DNA of 64,000 nucleotides from Salinimicrobium profundisediminis (GCF_026241755.1 NZ_JAPJDA010000017.1:1-64000); one strand, 5' to 3'; counted from the stretch's first letter, positions 7,805 to 16,763 are shown. Notes: generated by a model from the letters alone, not told the origin. Translations and numbers: made by a program.

Positions 7805-8683
7805 TTAAAAGGTTTCTGCCCGTTTGTTCGTTCTTTTAACAGCCTGTTCGTTCTTGTAATCTATCCATTTCTGGCCTTTCCACCTGCGCATCGCATTATC
7901 AAAATGTCGCATAAAAAACAGGTTATATAGTGCTTTACTCAGGTTTTCAATATTTCTTGGTGCTGCACGCAGGCTCATAGAAAAACCCGGGGTGAGATAA
8001 GTCATTTGATGCCAATAGCCTTCGGGCATGTAAAGTGTTTCTCCATGCCTAAGCTCGGTTACCATTCCTTTTGCTTTCCGAAGCGCAGGGAATTGATCAA
8101 AATCGGGGTTCATGAAGTCGATATCTTCGCGTGTAATAAGGGCATGAGGCACTTTATAAAGATATTTTGTTTCTGAAGGGGGAAAGAGAATACAGCGTTT
8201 CCTTCCATGAAAATGGAAATGCAGAATATTAGCATAGTCTATGTCGTAATGCATAAAGACTTTGGAATTCTCCCCTCCAAAGAACAGCATAGGGATCTGC
8301 TTTAGGATGCGTAGCCCTATTTTAGGAAAACTAAAATCCTTTTGAAGCCCAGGAACTTCGCGCAGCAAATGATAAAGAAAAATCCGATAGCTGGTGGGAC
8401 CTTTTTGGATAAGATCAATGTACTCGCTCATCTTCATATGAAGATGAGGCTCATTAAACTTATATTTTGAAGAAATAGTCTTTTTACCATCAAAAAGAGG
8501 CACGGTTTTATCTCCTGCCACCTCCCTGATGTATTCGAGATTCCATTTGGTATAAGCGGGCCAGTCTTCTATTAGCTGCTCTATAACCACCGGCTTTTGC
8601 GGTTTTACATACCTCTCTAAAAAGTCTTTTTTGGAGATCTTTTTTTCTCTTGGGATTTCAGCTAATTCAAGTCTCTCTTTCAT
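7805..8683 (-). CDS. cupin-like/JmjC-domain Fe(II)/2-oxoglutarate-type protein
   Basis: A 292-residue protein of the cupin_8/JmjC type. The N-terminus (FLERYVKPQKPVVIEQLIEDWPAY) is the standard entry of this fold. The metal-binding facial triad is visible: His145 and Asp147 in MHYDIDYANILHFHFHG, and His225 in GYWHQMTYL. FPPSETKYLY after the second strand is also typical. Family members hydroxylate protein side chains, including ribosomal proteins, or act on small molecules; the substrate here is unknown. A SET-domain gene lies about 260 bases upstream on the same strand, and a possible 25-codon gene lies directly upstream. Confidence 0.88.
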   Translation of the reverse strand: MKERLELAEIPREKKISKKDFLERYVKPQKPVVIEQLIEDWPAYTKWNLEYIREVAGDKTVPLFDGKKTISSKYKFNEPHLHMKMSEYIDLIQKGPTSYRIFLYHLLREVPGLQKDFSFPKIGLRILKQIPMLFFGGENSKVFMHYDIDYANILHFHFHGRKRCILFPPSETKYLYKVPHALITREDIDFMNPDFDQFPALRKAKGMVTELRHGETLYMPEGYWHQMTYLTPGFSMSLRAAPRNIENLSKALYNLFFMRHFDNAMRRWKGQKWIDYKNEQAVKRTNKRAETF

Positions 8684-8717
8684 CTTTCCCTATTTCCTGT
8701 TTAATGAAGGGCCTACA

Positions 8718-8795
8718 TTATTCGTCTTCTGCCGGGCAGCAATAATTATCCATTTCAAGGCTCTTCTCACCGCTCCGGTTAAATTTAGTTGCCAT
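8718..8795 (-). CDS. possible 25-residue acidic double-cysteine microprotein
   Basis: ATG at 8795 opens 25 codons and ends with TAA at 8718-8720. The peptide begins MATKFNRSGEKS and ends MDNYCCPAEDE: a basic first half and an acidic tail with adjacent cysteines. A TATTTTTG -7 box lies on the same strand 17-24 bases upstream. The JmjC-like gene starts 34 bases downstream in the same direction. Nothing recognisable from known families; the frame is short and could be chance. Conservation of the frame in related genomes would decide. Confidence 0.35.
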   Translation of the reverse strand: MATKFNRSGEKSLEMDNYCCPAEDE

Positions 8796-8811
8796 GAAAT
8801 AGTTACCTGAT

Positions 8812-8819
8812 CAAAAATA
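8812..8819 (-). promoter_or_regulatory. candidate -7 box for the microgene/JmjC-like unit
   Basis: On the minus strand the sequence reads TATTTTTG, a full match to TAnnTTTG. Expected start of transcription is about ten bases before the microgene ATG. A -33 TTTG at the usual spacing is not clear; the nearest candidates are 16 and 24 bases away. Confidence 0.4.
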
Positions 8820-8942
8820 ATCAAAAGCCCCTGTTTAAAAGGTCAAAATTGGGAACTTTCTCTCATTTCTAATAAAAGCTGTCCTTGTAATATTTGAGTT
8901 CAACGTTACTGGCCAAACCTAAATTACCGGAACCTCAGCAAC

Positions 8943-9536
8943 CTATTTTTCCCTGTAGTACAAGTTCAGAATAGAATCGAGAGGTTCATTTTGTGAAAGC
9001 TTCGTCTTGAGCTTTTCAAGCACATTAGAAGAAATTAATTGTTTCAGTGGCTGCTCAACCTGTTCAAAATTCTCAAAAGCATCCTGGAGCTGCCGGTCCC
9101 ATTCCTCGTGATACTTCAAAAGATCATCGGGATAAACAGTATCACGACCGGTACCTTCATCTACCGCTTTAAAGGGTTCAGAAATGTTCAGATATCCGTA
9201 ATCATCGGTCAATTGTTCTCCCGGCTGAATATCCCGAACAGCAACCTCAAAATCGTAAGCCGAAGAAAGGCAATTGGCGTTGAAGCTATGGTTCACGTAC
9301 TTGGCAAGATCCCAACAAAGCACATATTCCCCTTTATTATTCCGGAAGGAATATTTATCCACCTGCTCCTGTACGTGTGGGTGCATACGTTCTACCTCGC
9401 CGCCAGTAAGCACCCGATCTAACGGATCCTGCACCCAGGTAATGGTTCCTTTTGGAATAAATTTTTTAGCCACTACCCCATAGCCAATAATCTCATTAAT
9501 AAAACGCACTTCTGTATCTGGATGCATCATAAGCAA
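8943..9536 (-). CDS. SET domain-containing protein (putative lysine methyltransferase)
   Basis: A 197-residue protein in which the SET fold covers about residues 6-125. It shows the opening strand EIIGYGVVAKKFIPKGTI, the pseudoknot motif KYVNHSFNANC (NHS), and the second motif GEQLTDDYGYLN. Both are needed for S-adenosylmethionine binding and lysine methylation in this family. The C-terminal 70 residues look helical and carry no pre- or post-SET cysteine cluster. The target protein is unknown. It sits upstream of, and on the same strand as, the JmjC-like gene, separated by 259 bases. Confidence 0.85.
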   Translation of the reverse strand: MLMMHPDTEVRFINEIIGYGVVAKKFIPKGTITWVQDPLDRVLTGGEVERMHPHVQEQVDKYSFRNNKGEYVLCWDLAKYVNHSFNANCLSSAYDFEVAVRDIQPGEQLTDDYGYLNISEPFKAVDEGTGRDTVYPDDLLKYHEEWDRQLQDAFENFEQVEQPLKQLISSNVLEKLKTKLSQNEPLDSILNLYYREK

Positions 9537-9757
9537 CTGATTTTCTTTCTAAAGTACAAAAATTGGATTGGCAACGTAAAAAATTTTCAGCTTCAGGAAT
9601 ATTTTAAAAACCTCATGTTCTGTAGCTTTCTGCGGAAGGTTTCAACAATACTTCCGAAGAAAAAATGGTGGAAAGAAATTTTAAATCAGCAAATAATAGC
9701 TTGTTTTGTTTAAAGCTGAAAAAAAGAAATTATAAGTAATTCAATTAACTATCCAGG

Positions 9758-10171
9758 TCACTTCAGCTTAAATTCATGTTTACAATTTGTGCAGTGGTAA
9801 TTTCTTTTCATGTAGAGAGGCAGGGCAATTACCAGAAATGAGAGGCAAAAAAAGAAGAAGGATTTAACACTTTTTACACTGGTAAAGATTTCAACTTTTG
9901 AGCTGTTACAATACGGGCAGCTAATTTGCCTGCCCTCATCATCAACAGAGAATTTACTAACAGCTGAAAGCACCCGAAGAGCCTCTTCCCGGTCTTCTTT
10001 GCGAACCCTTAGCTTCACCCCGCCAATGGCGTTGCTCACCAGCGGATCTGTGTCTATGGTGTGGTTATCTATCATGAAAGTCTGGATCCCTTCAGCCTCT
10101 AACCGACCTTTAAGGATCTGGGCTTCCGCCGAATATTGAAAAACAGCAACGTTTGAAAATTCTTCTCTCAT
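9758..10171 (-). CDS. DUF2007-domain protein with zinc ribbon and membrane helix
   Basis: A 137-residue protein. Residues 5-75 match the DUF2007 ('putative signal transducing protein', GlnB-like fold) pattern: VAVFQYSAEAQILKGRLEAEGI followed by GGVKLRVRKEDREEALRVL. A zinc-ribbon half CPYCNSSK (about 85) and a second CTNCKHEF (near the C-terminus) bracket one hydrophobic helix (SFFFFCLSFLVIALPLY), so the ribbon may be assembled across or next to the membrane. Function is unknown. It diverges from the mgtC-like gene. Confidence 0.8.
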   Translation of the reverse strand: MREEFSNVAVFQYSAEAQILKGRLEAEGIQTFMIDNHTIDTDPLVSNAIGGVKLRVRKEDREEALRVLSAVSKFSVDDEGRQISCPYCNSSKVEIFTSVKSVKSFFFFCLSFLVIALPLYMKRNYHCTNCKHEFKLK

Positions 10172-10240
10172 AATACCATTTTTAGAACTTCTGTTAAGCC
10201 TGAATAATCCCCTTTTGAATTGAAACTGTGTATTTTTAAT

Positions 10241-10270
10241 GTTAACTTCGACATTAGAAGCTAAGTTAAC
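10241..10270. promoter_or_regulatory. inverted repeat upstream of the mgtC-like gene
   Basis: GTTAACTT (10241-10248) and AAGTTAAC (10263-10270) are perfect reverse complements separated by 14 bases, and end eight bases before the ATG at 10279. It could be an operator or a leader hairpin. Confidence 0.4.
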
Positions 10271-10278
10271 AATATAAA

Positions 10279-10728
10279 ATGGAGCTACTGGACTTCGGAT
10301 TAAGAATTGGTGCAGCCCTGCTCGCAGGATTGTTTATTGGAATAGAGCGGGAAATTCACAACAAGAACGCAGGTTTAAAAACCAATGCTTTGGTTTCCCT
10401 GGGAGCTGCAGTTTTTGTTCTTACTTCCCTTAGTTTTGCCGGGGATGATTATGTTGATACCACAAGGGTAATTGGGCAGGTGGTGACAGGTATTGGCTTT
10501 ATTGGTGCCGGGGTAATTTTGCACAAAGGCACAATTGTAAGGGGCCTCACCACAGCTGCAACTGTTTGGTGTAGCGCCGGGGCCGGATGCCTTGCTGCTA
10601 TTGGAAAGTTTAAAGAACTTTTTCTACTGGTTGCAGTAATTGTATTTGTCAATGTAGTTTTTAACCCGGTAGACCGTTTTATATCAAAGGTCTTTGGTCA
10701 TGAAGAGGAAGAGAAGATAGATGACTAA
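10279..10728 (+). CDS. MgtC/SapB family membrane protein
   Basis: A 149-residue protein with four predicted membrane helices, equal to the MgtC N-terminal membrane domain. The family-typical stretch is FIGIEREIHNKNAGLKTN, followed by GQVVTGIGFIGAGVIL and GLTTAATVWCSAGAGCLA. It lacks the extra C-terminal ACT-like domain of Salmonella MgtC, so it is the short SapB-type form. MgtC proteins are linked to low-Mg2+ adaptation. It ends three bases into the convergent mrpG gene (overlap of the two stop regions at 10725-10728). Confidence 0.9.
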   Translation: MELLDFGLRIGAALLAGLFIGIEREIHNKNAGLKTNALVSLGAAVFVLTSLSFAGDDYVDTTRVIGQVVTGIGFIGAGVILHKGTIVRGLTTAATVWCSAGAGCLAAIGKFKELFLLVAVIVFVNVVFNPVDRFISKVFGHEEEEKIDD

Positions 10729-11111
10729 TGTTTTTCTTTGTCATGATCCATGTTTCGGGGCAGGCTAATGTTTTTACCAGTTTTTCTGTATTTGCCTTCC
10801 AGATCATCCATAATGGTCTTTTCCCAGAGTTTATTCCCTTTAATGTAAGAAGCCTTGCCTATAAGATGTGCCCCAACAGGAGCTGTTAAAAGAATAAAAA
10901 TTATAACTGCCAAAACTCGGGTGGTTGTTGAGAGATCATTAAAGTAGACGGCTGCAGCCAGTAAGATTAATCCTATACCTAAAGTTGCTGCTTTGGTGGT
11001 CACTGCCATTCTAAGATAGGTATCGGGCATTCGCAAAATTCCAACACCGGCCAGCAGTACAAAAAGAGTTCCCAGGGTGGCTATAATTCCTATAATTGTA
11101 TCTACTATCAT
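10725..11111 (-). CDS. mrpG: Na+/H+ antiporter subunit MrpG
   Basis: A 128-residue MrpG/MnhG subunit with three membrane helices. It shows the typical GVGILRMPDTYLRM motif near residue 22 and TAPVGAHLIGKASYIKG near 80. It is the last gene of the seven-gene Mrp operon. Its ATG overlaps the mrpF stop by four bases. Its final codons overlap the convergent mgtC-like gene. Confidence 0.93.
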   Translation of the reverse strand: MIVDTIIGIIATLGTLFVLLAGVGILRMPDTYLRMAVTTKAATLGIGLILLAAAVYFNDLSTTTRVLAVIIFILLTAPVGAHLIGKASYIKGNKLWEKTIMDDLEGKYRKTGKNISLPRNMDHDKEKH

Positions 11112-11386
11112 TTGTCCCTGTCTTTACGTTTTTGAATATAAAAAGAGTACGCCACCGTAGCCAAAAATCCAATAAGGGCCAAGATTAGTGCAATATCTAA
11201 AAAAGTGGGTTGATGAGATAGGATGCTGTACACCGCTATAACACCAATTCCCATGGTTACCAGCAGGTCTACTGCCACTACCCTGTCGGAGATTGTGGGC
11301 CCTTTAAAGAACCTGAAGAAAACCAGCAAGATCGCAATAGATAGTGCCGGCAGGATTATATAATATAAATAATCGTCTAATGTCAT
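11108..11386 (-). CDS. mrpF: Na+/H+ antiporter subunit MrpF
   Basis: A 92-residue MrpF/MnhF with three membrane helices and the conserved FFRFFKGPTISDRVVAVDLL segment near residue 22-42. Length is standard. It overlaps mrpE and mrpG by four bases at each end, consistent with coupled translation of a hetero-oligomeric complex in the cytoplasmic membrane. Confidence 0.93.
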   Translation of the reverse strand: MTLDDYLYYIILPALSIAILLVFFRFFKGPTISDRVVAVDLLVTMGIGVIAVYSILSHQPTFLDIALILALIGFLATVAYSFYIQKRKDRDK

Positions 11387-11859
11387 GAAGAGATCTCTAA
11401 AATGCGTTTTTCAAATCCGTTCTTGATTTCCCTGATGAATTCTTCCCTGTTTGTGATATACATGGAATAAACGTACAGCACCTTTTTATCTTCAGAAACA
11501 TCAAGGCTAAGCGTTCCCGGAGTAAGCGTGATCATATTGGCCAATAAGGTGATTTGCGCATCAGACTGTACGTCAAGAGGCACTCCCACAATACCGGGCG
11601 TCATATGCAGCTTTGGTGTACCTACTTCCCATGCCACCTGTACATTTGCCTTTACCAGCTGGTAAAGAAAGTAAAAGAAAAAGCCAATAAGTTTTGGCAC
11701 CAGCTTAAAATACCTGGCACGGCCGCTGCCACGGGTGATGATAAAAAGCACAAAATAACTGAGGATAAATCCGAATAAAATATTGGCAATAGTAAAGCTT
11801 CCGGTAAGCGCAACCCAGATAAATGTGAGGAGTAAATTTGCTAAAAACCGGTTTTTCAT
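11383..11859 (-). CDS. mrpE: Na+/H+ antiporter subunit MrpE
   Basis: A 158-residue MrpE/MnhE. It has two N-terminal membrane helices (LLLTFIWVALTGSF and FGFILSYFVLFII) and a cytoplasmic C-terminal domain with the family motif ITLTPGTLSLDVSEDKKVLYVY around 110-135. It lies six bases after mrpD and overlaps mrpF by four bases. Confidence 0.93.
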   Translation of the reverse strand: MKNRFLANLLLTFIWVALTGSFTIANILFGFILSYFVLFIITRGSGRARYFKLVPKLIGFFFYFLYQLVKANVQVAWEVGTPKLHMTPGIVGVPLDVQSDAQITLLANMITLTPGTLSLDVSEDKKVLYVYSMYITNREEFIREIKNGFEKRILEISS

Positions 11860-11865
11860 CTTCTT

Positions 11866-13374
11866 TTATTTACTTAGTACCGTATTAATATATTCCTGAT
11901 TGTCCATAAGTTCAAATGCAATCCTTTCAGCCAGATTTTGAATATTCCCTGCCCCAAATCCAAGATAAAGACTTACAATAGAAAGGAGAATAATTGGCGC
12001 CAGCATTTGAGTCTTTTTAATATTAGTTAACTTATTAAAGTACGGAAAATTCCGCACTTCAGGCAATTTCTCTCCTGTCTTCCAAAACACTTCTCCCCAT
12101 AGCTTAATAATTACAACCAGGGTTATAAAGCTGGCAAAAATTATAGCTCCTATCACTATGAAATTCTCTGTGAACCATCCTTCAGAAATTAAAGAAAGCT
12201 TGGGCCAGAAACCTGATAAAGGCGGAATCCCCACCAGTGAAAACAGCGGTATTGCAAACAGCAGGCTTAACTTTGGATGATCGGCGTAAAAATCTCCCAG
12301 TTTCCTGATGTTGTGGTTTGCCTTGATCTTGTAGATCACCCCACTCATCATAAACAGGTTTGTTTTTACCATAATATCGTGAATAAGGTAAAAAATAGCT
12401 CCTGCTATGGCCATTTCGGTCATCATTCCCAGACCGGCTATCATATAACCTATATGGCAAATCACCAGGTAAGAAAATATCTTCCGGATGTTATTCTGAA
12501 CAATTGCACCTACAGCACCACTAAAGAGCGTAAGAACGGCTACAGCGAGCAGAACGTTCTGCAGGAATGGGTCTACTTCAAAAATGAGCGTAAACACCCT
12601 TATCAAAGCGTATACCCCTACTTTGGTAAGTAAGCCCCCAAAAATGGCAGAAACAGCCGATGGCGGGGTGTGATAAGAGGCCGGCAGCCAGAAGTAAAGC
12701 GGAAACAGCGCCGATTTAATTCCGAAGCCAACTAAGAACAATAATGCATTTACCTGCACAAGAGTACGATTCTCTACTGCTGCAACCTTTGATGCAAGAT
12801 CGGCCATGTTAAGGCTTCCTGTGAGTCCGTACAGAACTGCTATGGCAGTAAGAAATACAATTGAAGCCAAAATGTTAAGTGTGAAATATTTTACAGCCCC
12901 TTCAAGCTGTGCCTTCTCGCCCCCAATGGTGAGCAAGACAAAAGAGGTGATAATGATAATCTCAAACCACACATAGAGGTTAAAGATATCACCCGTAAGA
13001 AAAGCACCGTTTAACCCCAGCAACAGAAAATGAAAAATAGGGAAAAAACCGAATTTTAAACGGGCCGGGATGACAGATCCGGCCGAGAAGCTGGACACTG
13101 CAACACCTGCAATAGCAGTAAGCAAGACAAGGGTTGCTGCAAAAGTATCGGCTACAAAGGTTATACCGAATGGCGCCTCCCAGTTTCCTGCCTGTATAGA
13201 AAGTGTTCCCCCCTGCCACACCGTAACAAACAACCATATGGCCACTCCCAGGTTTATTAGGCTTCCAAATATGCTTACCACTCTTTGCCACCTAATTCGG
13301 CTCCAAAAGAACATGAGCACAATTGCCAGAAGCATTTGTGTTATAAGGGGATAAATAACTAACTGTTCGATCAT
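11866..13374 (-). CDS. mrpD: Na+/H+ antiporter subunit MrpD
   Basis: A 502-residue proton-pumping-type membrane subunit homologous to complex I NuoM/NuoN. Conserved features are the [20 protein letters not shown] segment, [20 protein letters not shown] with the essential lysine, and [10 protein letters not shown]. About 14 helices are expected. It overlaps mrpC by four bases. In the Mrp complex MrpA and MrpD carry out H+ and Na+ translocation. Confidence 0.94.
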   Translation of the reverse strand: MIEQLVIYPLITQMLLAIVLMFFWSRIRWQRVVSIFGSLINLGVAIWLFVTVWQGGTLSIQAGNWEAPFGITFVADTFAATLVLLTAIAGVAVSSFSAGSVIPARLKFGFFPIFHFLLLGLNGAFLTGDIFNLYVWFEIIIITSFVLLTIGGEKAQLEGAVKYFTLNILASIVFLTAIAVLYGLTGSLNMADLASKVAAVENRTLVQVNALLFLVGFGIKSALFPLYFWLPASYHTPPSAVSAIFGGLLTKVGVYALIRVFTLIFEVDPFLQNVLLAVAVLTLFSGAVGAIVQNNIRKIFSYLVICHIGYMIAGLGMMTEMAIAGAIFYLIHDIMVKTNLFMMSGVIYKIKANHNIRKLGDFYADHPKLSLLFAIPLFSLVGIPPLSGFWPKLSLISEGWFTENFIVIGAIIFASFITLVVIIKLWGEVFWKTGEKLPEVRNFPYFNKLTNIKKTQMLAPIILLSIVSLYLGFGAGNIQNLAERIAFELMDNQEYINTVLSK

Positions 13375-13724
13375 GAGTATTCGTCTGTTGCGTTCATTTC
13401 ATCAAGATCATCGGTCTTCACCACTTTATGGGCTCTTTTTACAAGCACAATAGCAAATGACTGCAAACCAAAACTGATGACAATAGCTGTAAGTATAAGT
13501 GCCTGCGGAAGCGGATCGGAATAAGCTTCAAGAAAAACTTTTGAATCTCCGGGGATGATAGGTGGTGAGCCTTTGGCTATGCGACCAAGAAGGAAAATAA
13601 GCAGGTTTGCTCCATTTCCTAAAAGGATAATGCCAATAATAAGCTTCACTAAACTGCGCCTAAGAATCATATAGATGCCCGAAGCATACAGCGTACCCAC
13701 CATGATCGCTAAAAGTACTTCCAT
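13371..13724 (-). CDS. mrpC: Na+/H+ antiporter subunit MrpC
   Basis: A 117-residue homolog of complex I subunit NuoK, with three helices: [34 protein letters not shown] and [23 protein letters not shown]. The conserved [13 protein letters not shown] motif is intact. It has a short acidic tail. It starts four bases after mrpB and overlaps mrpD. Confidence 0.94.
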   Translation of the reverse strand: MEVLLAIMVGTLYASGIYMILRRSLVKLIIGIILLGNGANLLIFLLGRIAKGSPPIIPGDSKVFLEAYSDPLPQALILTAIVISFGLQSFAIVLVKRAHKVVKTDDLDEMNATDEYS

Positions 13725-13727
13725 AGG

Positions 13728-14141
13728 TTATACAGATTCAGATATAGTGAATATAATAGTTAAGGTCACTCCCAGTACTACCAGGTAAACGCCAATATCA
13801 AAAAACAGGGCCGATCCTAAATTTCCCACTATTGGTAAATGATGAGGATACCATAAACCGGTCATAAGGGGTTTTCCTGCAAAGATGATGGGAGAAACAC
13901 CACTTAAAAAAGATACGGTCAACCCAGTAGGCATTAAAAAACCCGGATGAAATCTTATCAACTGCCGTGTATCTCCAAGTCCGTTTGCAAAAGCATGCAG
14001 TACAAAGGCAATAGAAGCAATCAAACCGCCCACAAAGCCTCCACCCGGCAGGTAATGACCTCTAAGCAGTATGAATACCGAGAACACAAGAAGCAACGGC
14101 AACATATAATTGGAAGCGGTACGTAGTATAATTGTCTTCAT
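13728..14141 (-). CDS. mrpB: Na+/H+ antiporter subunit MrpB
   Basis: A 137-residue MrpB/MnhB with four helices. It carries the hallmark LLRGHYLPGGGFVGGLIASIAFVLHAFANG at residues 25-54 and FFDIGVYLVVLGVTLTI near the C-terminus. It is a separate gene three bases after mrpA, not fused to it. Confidence 0.94.
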   Translation of the reverse strand: MKTIILRTASNYMLPLLLVFSVFILLRGHYLPGGGFVGGLIASIAFVLHAFANGLGDTRQLIRFHPGFLMPTGLTVSFLSGVSPIIFAGKPLMTGLWYPHHLPIVGNLGSALFFDIGVYLVVLGVTLTIIFTISESV

Positions 14142-14144
14142 GTT

Positions 14145-16463
14145 TTAATCTTTTAGTTCCCTGTCATCTCTTCTCAACCTAAGCTTAAGCAGGCTGAATA
14201 CTCCTATGGCTGCTATGGTAAGCACCGATATTTCCATTAACGTATCAACCCCTCTAAAGTCTACCAGGATAACGTTGACCACATTCTTCCCTTTTGCCAT
14301 GACATAGGCATTATCTGCATAGAAATTACTCACTTCTTTGTTCACCGGTTCCCCCAGGACTTCAAGAGCGATGAGTGTAATAAGTATACCAAAAGAAACA
14401 GAGAGCACCCCGTCTATGGCTTTCATCTTATAATCTGAAATTGAAAGATACTTCGGCAGGCTCGAAAGTACCAAAACAAATAATATTACCGTAAGGGTAT
14501 CAATAGAGAACTGCGTCATGGCAAGGTCGGGTGCGCTGTATATCACAAACATGAGGCATATAGCATAGCCCACAACCCCCATAGCTACCACGGCTGTTAA
14601 TCTCGATCTCGCCCCTACCACAAAAAGAATTGCCAGGAACATGATTCCCATGATGATCATTTCATAATAGGTCATTCTTGAGAACGAAGAAAAATCTATA
14701 GGTATCCCGTCATGGTCAGAAAAAAGAGAGTATCCTACCAGCACCACCAGGAAAAGTATGATTGTGGAAACGTAATTCCGAAGAAAACCATTTTGGAAGA
14801 TGCGCGTCCACCAGTTTGAAAAAGTCCTGAAACTATTTCCGAAGTTGTTTACCAGAGTAAGAGGCGCAATAAAGTCAAATCGTGCTACACCTTTTTCTTT
14901 GGCTTTAGATGGTTTTACAAGAAAGTACAGGAGAAAACCAACTCCCAGGGTAAGAGCACTTAATCCTAATACTGTGTTGAAACCGTGCCACAACTTGAGA
15001 TGTAGCTCAGAGTCATCTATTCCCACTGCATTTACTACGGGCTGAACCAGCGGCCCGTCTATGAGGCCGGGAAAAATACCCACAACCAATCCAAGCACAG
15101 CAAGGATCACCGGCGGAAGCCACATAAGAAAGCTTGGCAGGTGCACTTTTGAAAAACTTTCAGGAAGTTTACCCGTAAAAGGTTTTATTCCGGCAACAAA
15201 GCCTGCATAAAGCACCAGGATATTTGTCGCTATAGCTAAAACAGTAAGCACAATGGCCCAGGAGCCCATATGTAAAGTAGATTCGTAAACCAGGTCTTTT
15301 CCTATAAACCCAACAAAAGGCGGCATTCCCGCACTGGACAGTGCAGCCAGAAAACCTGCTATTGCAACAGGGAACATCACTTTACGTAATCCTGCAAGAC
15401 GAGTGACATCCCGGGTTCCCGTTTCGTGATCAATAATACCTGTTATCAGGAATAAAGTGGCTTTATAGAGTGCATGAACAATGATATAAACAGCCGCAGC
15501 CGTCAAAGCATATTCCGTTCCCAACCCAATAAGAAAGACAAGGAGCCCCAGAACCGCAATGGTAGAATAGGCCAAAACTCCTTTAAGATCGGTCCTGAAA
15601 AGAGTATGCACGGCAGCATAGAACATAGTAATTCCTCCCACGGTAATAAGCGTGGTATTCCAAATATCCTCTCCTCCCAATACAGGTGTAAATCTCAACA
15701 AAAGATAGATCCCTGCCTTGACCATGGTAGCCGAATGCAGGTAAGTAGATACCGGAGTTGGCGCTTTCATTGCTCCCGGAAGCCAAAAATGGAATGGAAA
15801 CTGCGCCGATTTTGTAAAAGCTGCCCCAAAAATGAGAAGGACAATCCAGAGGTAAGATTCGCTTTGAACAATGCTGTCGCTAAGCCCCACCATCTCACTA
15901 ATACTGTAAGTTCCTGCCACGCCTCCCAGCAATAGCGCCCCGGCAAGTAAAAGAAACCCTCCAGATCCTGTTATGGCAAGAGCAAGCACAGCCGACTTTC
16001 GGGAGGCTTCACTTGTATTATTAAACCCAATAAGAAAAAAGGAACTTATACTTGTCAACTCCCAAAAGATAAACATTGAGAGTAGGTTGTCGCTCAAAAC
16101 AAGGCCCAGCATGGCACCCATAAACATACCAAGATAGCCGTAAAACCTGTCCAGGTAATCATGCCCCTTTAAGTAGGCCGCGGTATAGGCAAAAACCAGG
16201 AAACCAATTCCTGTAATTAAAAGTGAAAACAGCAGGGAAAGCCCATCGAGAGCAAAGTCGAGATTGAGCCCCAAACTTGGCACCCACTCGTAATTGGCCC
16301 TTATCACCTCGCCATTGGCTACCTGTGGGATAAAAGAAAGAAAGTACAGGAACAACACCAGCGGAACGAGTGATGAAAGTACAGCAAGTTTACCTTTGAA
16401 ATATTTTCCGGCAAAGACCAGAAAAATGGAAAAGATAAAACCTAAAAGTATAGCTGAAAGCAT
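14145..16463 (-). CDS. mrpA: Na+/H+ antiporter subunit MrpA
   Basis: A 772-residue MrpA, the largest subunit and first gene of the operon. The N-terminal two thirds resemble complex I NuoL, with FAYTAAYLKGHDYLDRFYGYLGMF, the ion-path segment AAFTKSAQFPFHFWLPGAMKAPTPVSTYLHSATMVKAG, and ALYKATLFLITG. The C-terminal 170 residues contain the DUF4040/MbhD and MbhE-like regions (SAPDLAMTQFSIDTLTVILFVLVLSSLP and DFRGVDTLMEISVLTIAAIGVF). Length is standard for full MrpA. With B to G it forms a complete seven-subunit Na+/H+ antiporter for sodium and alkali tolerance. Confidence 0.95.
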   Translation of the reverse strand: MLSAILLGFIFSIFLVFAGKYFKGKLAVLSSLVPLVLFLYFLSFIPQVANGEVIRANYEWVPSLGLNLDFALDGLSLLFSLLITGIGFLVFAYTAAYLKGHDYLDRFYGYLGMFMGAMLGLVLSDNLLSMFIFWELTSISSFFLIGFNNTSEASRKSAVLALAITGSGGFLLLAGALLLGGVAGTYSISEMVGLSDSIVQSESYLWIVLLIFGAAFTKSAQFPFHFWLPGAMKAPTPVSTYLHSATMVKAGIYLLLRFTPVLGGEDIWNTTLITVGGITMFYAAVHTLFRTDLKGVLAYSTIAVLGLLVFLIGLGTEYALTAAAVYIIVHALYKATLFLITGIIDHETGTRDVTRLAGLRKVMFPVAIAGFLAALSSAGMPPFVGFIGKDLVYESTLHMGSWAIVLTVLAIATNILVLYAGFVAGIKPFTGKLPESFSKVHLPSFLMWLPPVILAVLGLVVGIFPGLIDGPLVQPVVNAVGIDDSELHLKLWHGFNTVLGLSALTLGVGFLLYFLVKPSKAKEKGVARFDFIAPLTLVNNFGNSFRTFSNWWTRIFQNGFLRNYVSTIILFLVVLVGYSLFSDHDGIPIDFSSFSRMTYYEMIIMGIMFLAILFVVGARSRLTAVVAMGVVGYAICLMFVIYSAPDLAMTQFSIDTLTVILFVLVLSSLPKYLSISDYKMKAIDGVLSVSFGILITLIALEVLGEPVNKEVSNFYADNAYVMAKGKNVVNVILVDFRGVDTLMEISVLTIAAIGVFSLLKLRLRRDDRELKD

Positions 16464-16489
16464 AGGGAACGTTCAAATAACTGGAAAGA

Positions 16490-16497
16490 CAAATATA
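16490..16497 (-). promoter_or_regulatory. candidate -7 box of the mrp operon
   Basis: The minus strand reads TATATTTG (TAnnTTTG). Transcription would begin about 20 bases before the mrpA ATG at 16463. The -33 position at 19 bases spacing reads TTTA rather than TTTG. Confidence 0.5.
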
Positions 16498-16681
16498 GCA
16501 GGAAAAACTGAGGATTTAAACCCATTGACGCTTTTTACGAGTACCGAATTTCAAAAAATTGTGAGATTTATGCACAAAAAATGTCGACGAAGTTGTCTTT
16601 TATTTAATTCCGGGAACTAAAACAGCTTCTGCAGCAGAATTTTTCATTCTGAAACTCAGGTACTTTCAAACTACAAAAGAT

Positions 16682-16724
16682 CTGCTGCTCTTCAAGCTAC
16701 AGATAATTCCTTCAGGAGCAGCAG
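16682..16724. repeat. imperfect inverted repeat upstream of the M61 peptidase gene
   Basis: CTGCTGCTCTTCAAG (16682-16696) and CTTCAGGAGCAGCAG (16710-16724) are reverse complements at 13 of 15 positions; the outer nine pairs are perfect. It may form a leader hairpin about 40 bases before the ATG. Confidence 0.45.
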
Positions 16725-16763
16725 TCTCCCCAAATTTTTCTATTTTCAGACAAAATTTTTTCT

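Larger units (their letters stand above)
16464..16763. other. 300-base gap between mrpA and the M61 peptidase
   Basis: No convincing gene is seen. The gap holds the candidate mrp promoter near 16490 on the minus strand and an imperfect inverted repeat at 16682-16724 upstream of the peptidase gene. Confidence 0.6.

Noticed and set aside
9522-9713. 63-codon open frame in the gap between the SET and DUF2007 genes
   Set aside because: Lys/Phe/Asn-rich translation from AT-rich DNA, no promoter, no family features, and it overlaps the SET gene start.
16559-16620. Short plus-strand frame in the gap before the M61 gene
   Set aside because: Only 16 codons after ATG 16570, no promoter and no recognisable peptide character.
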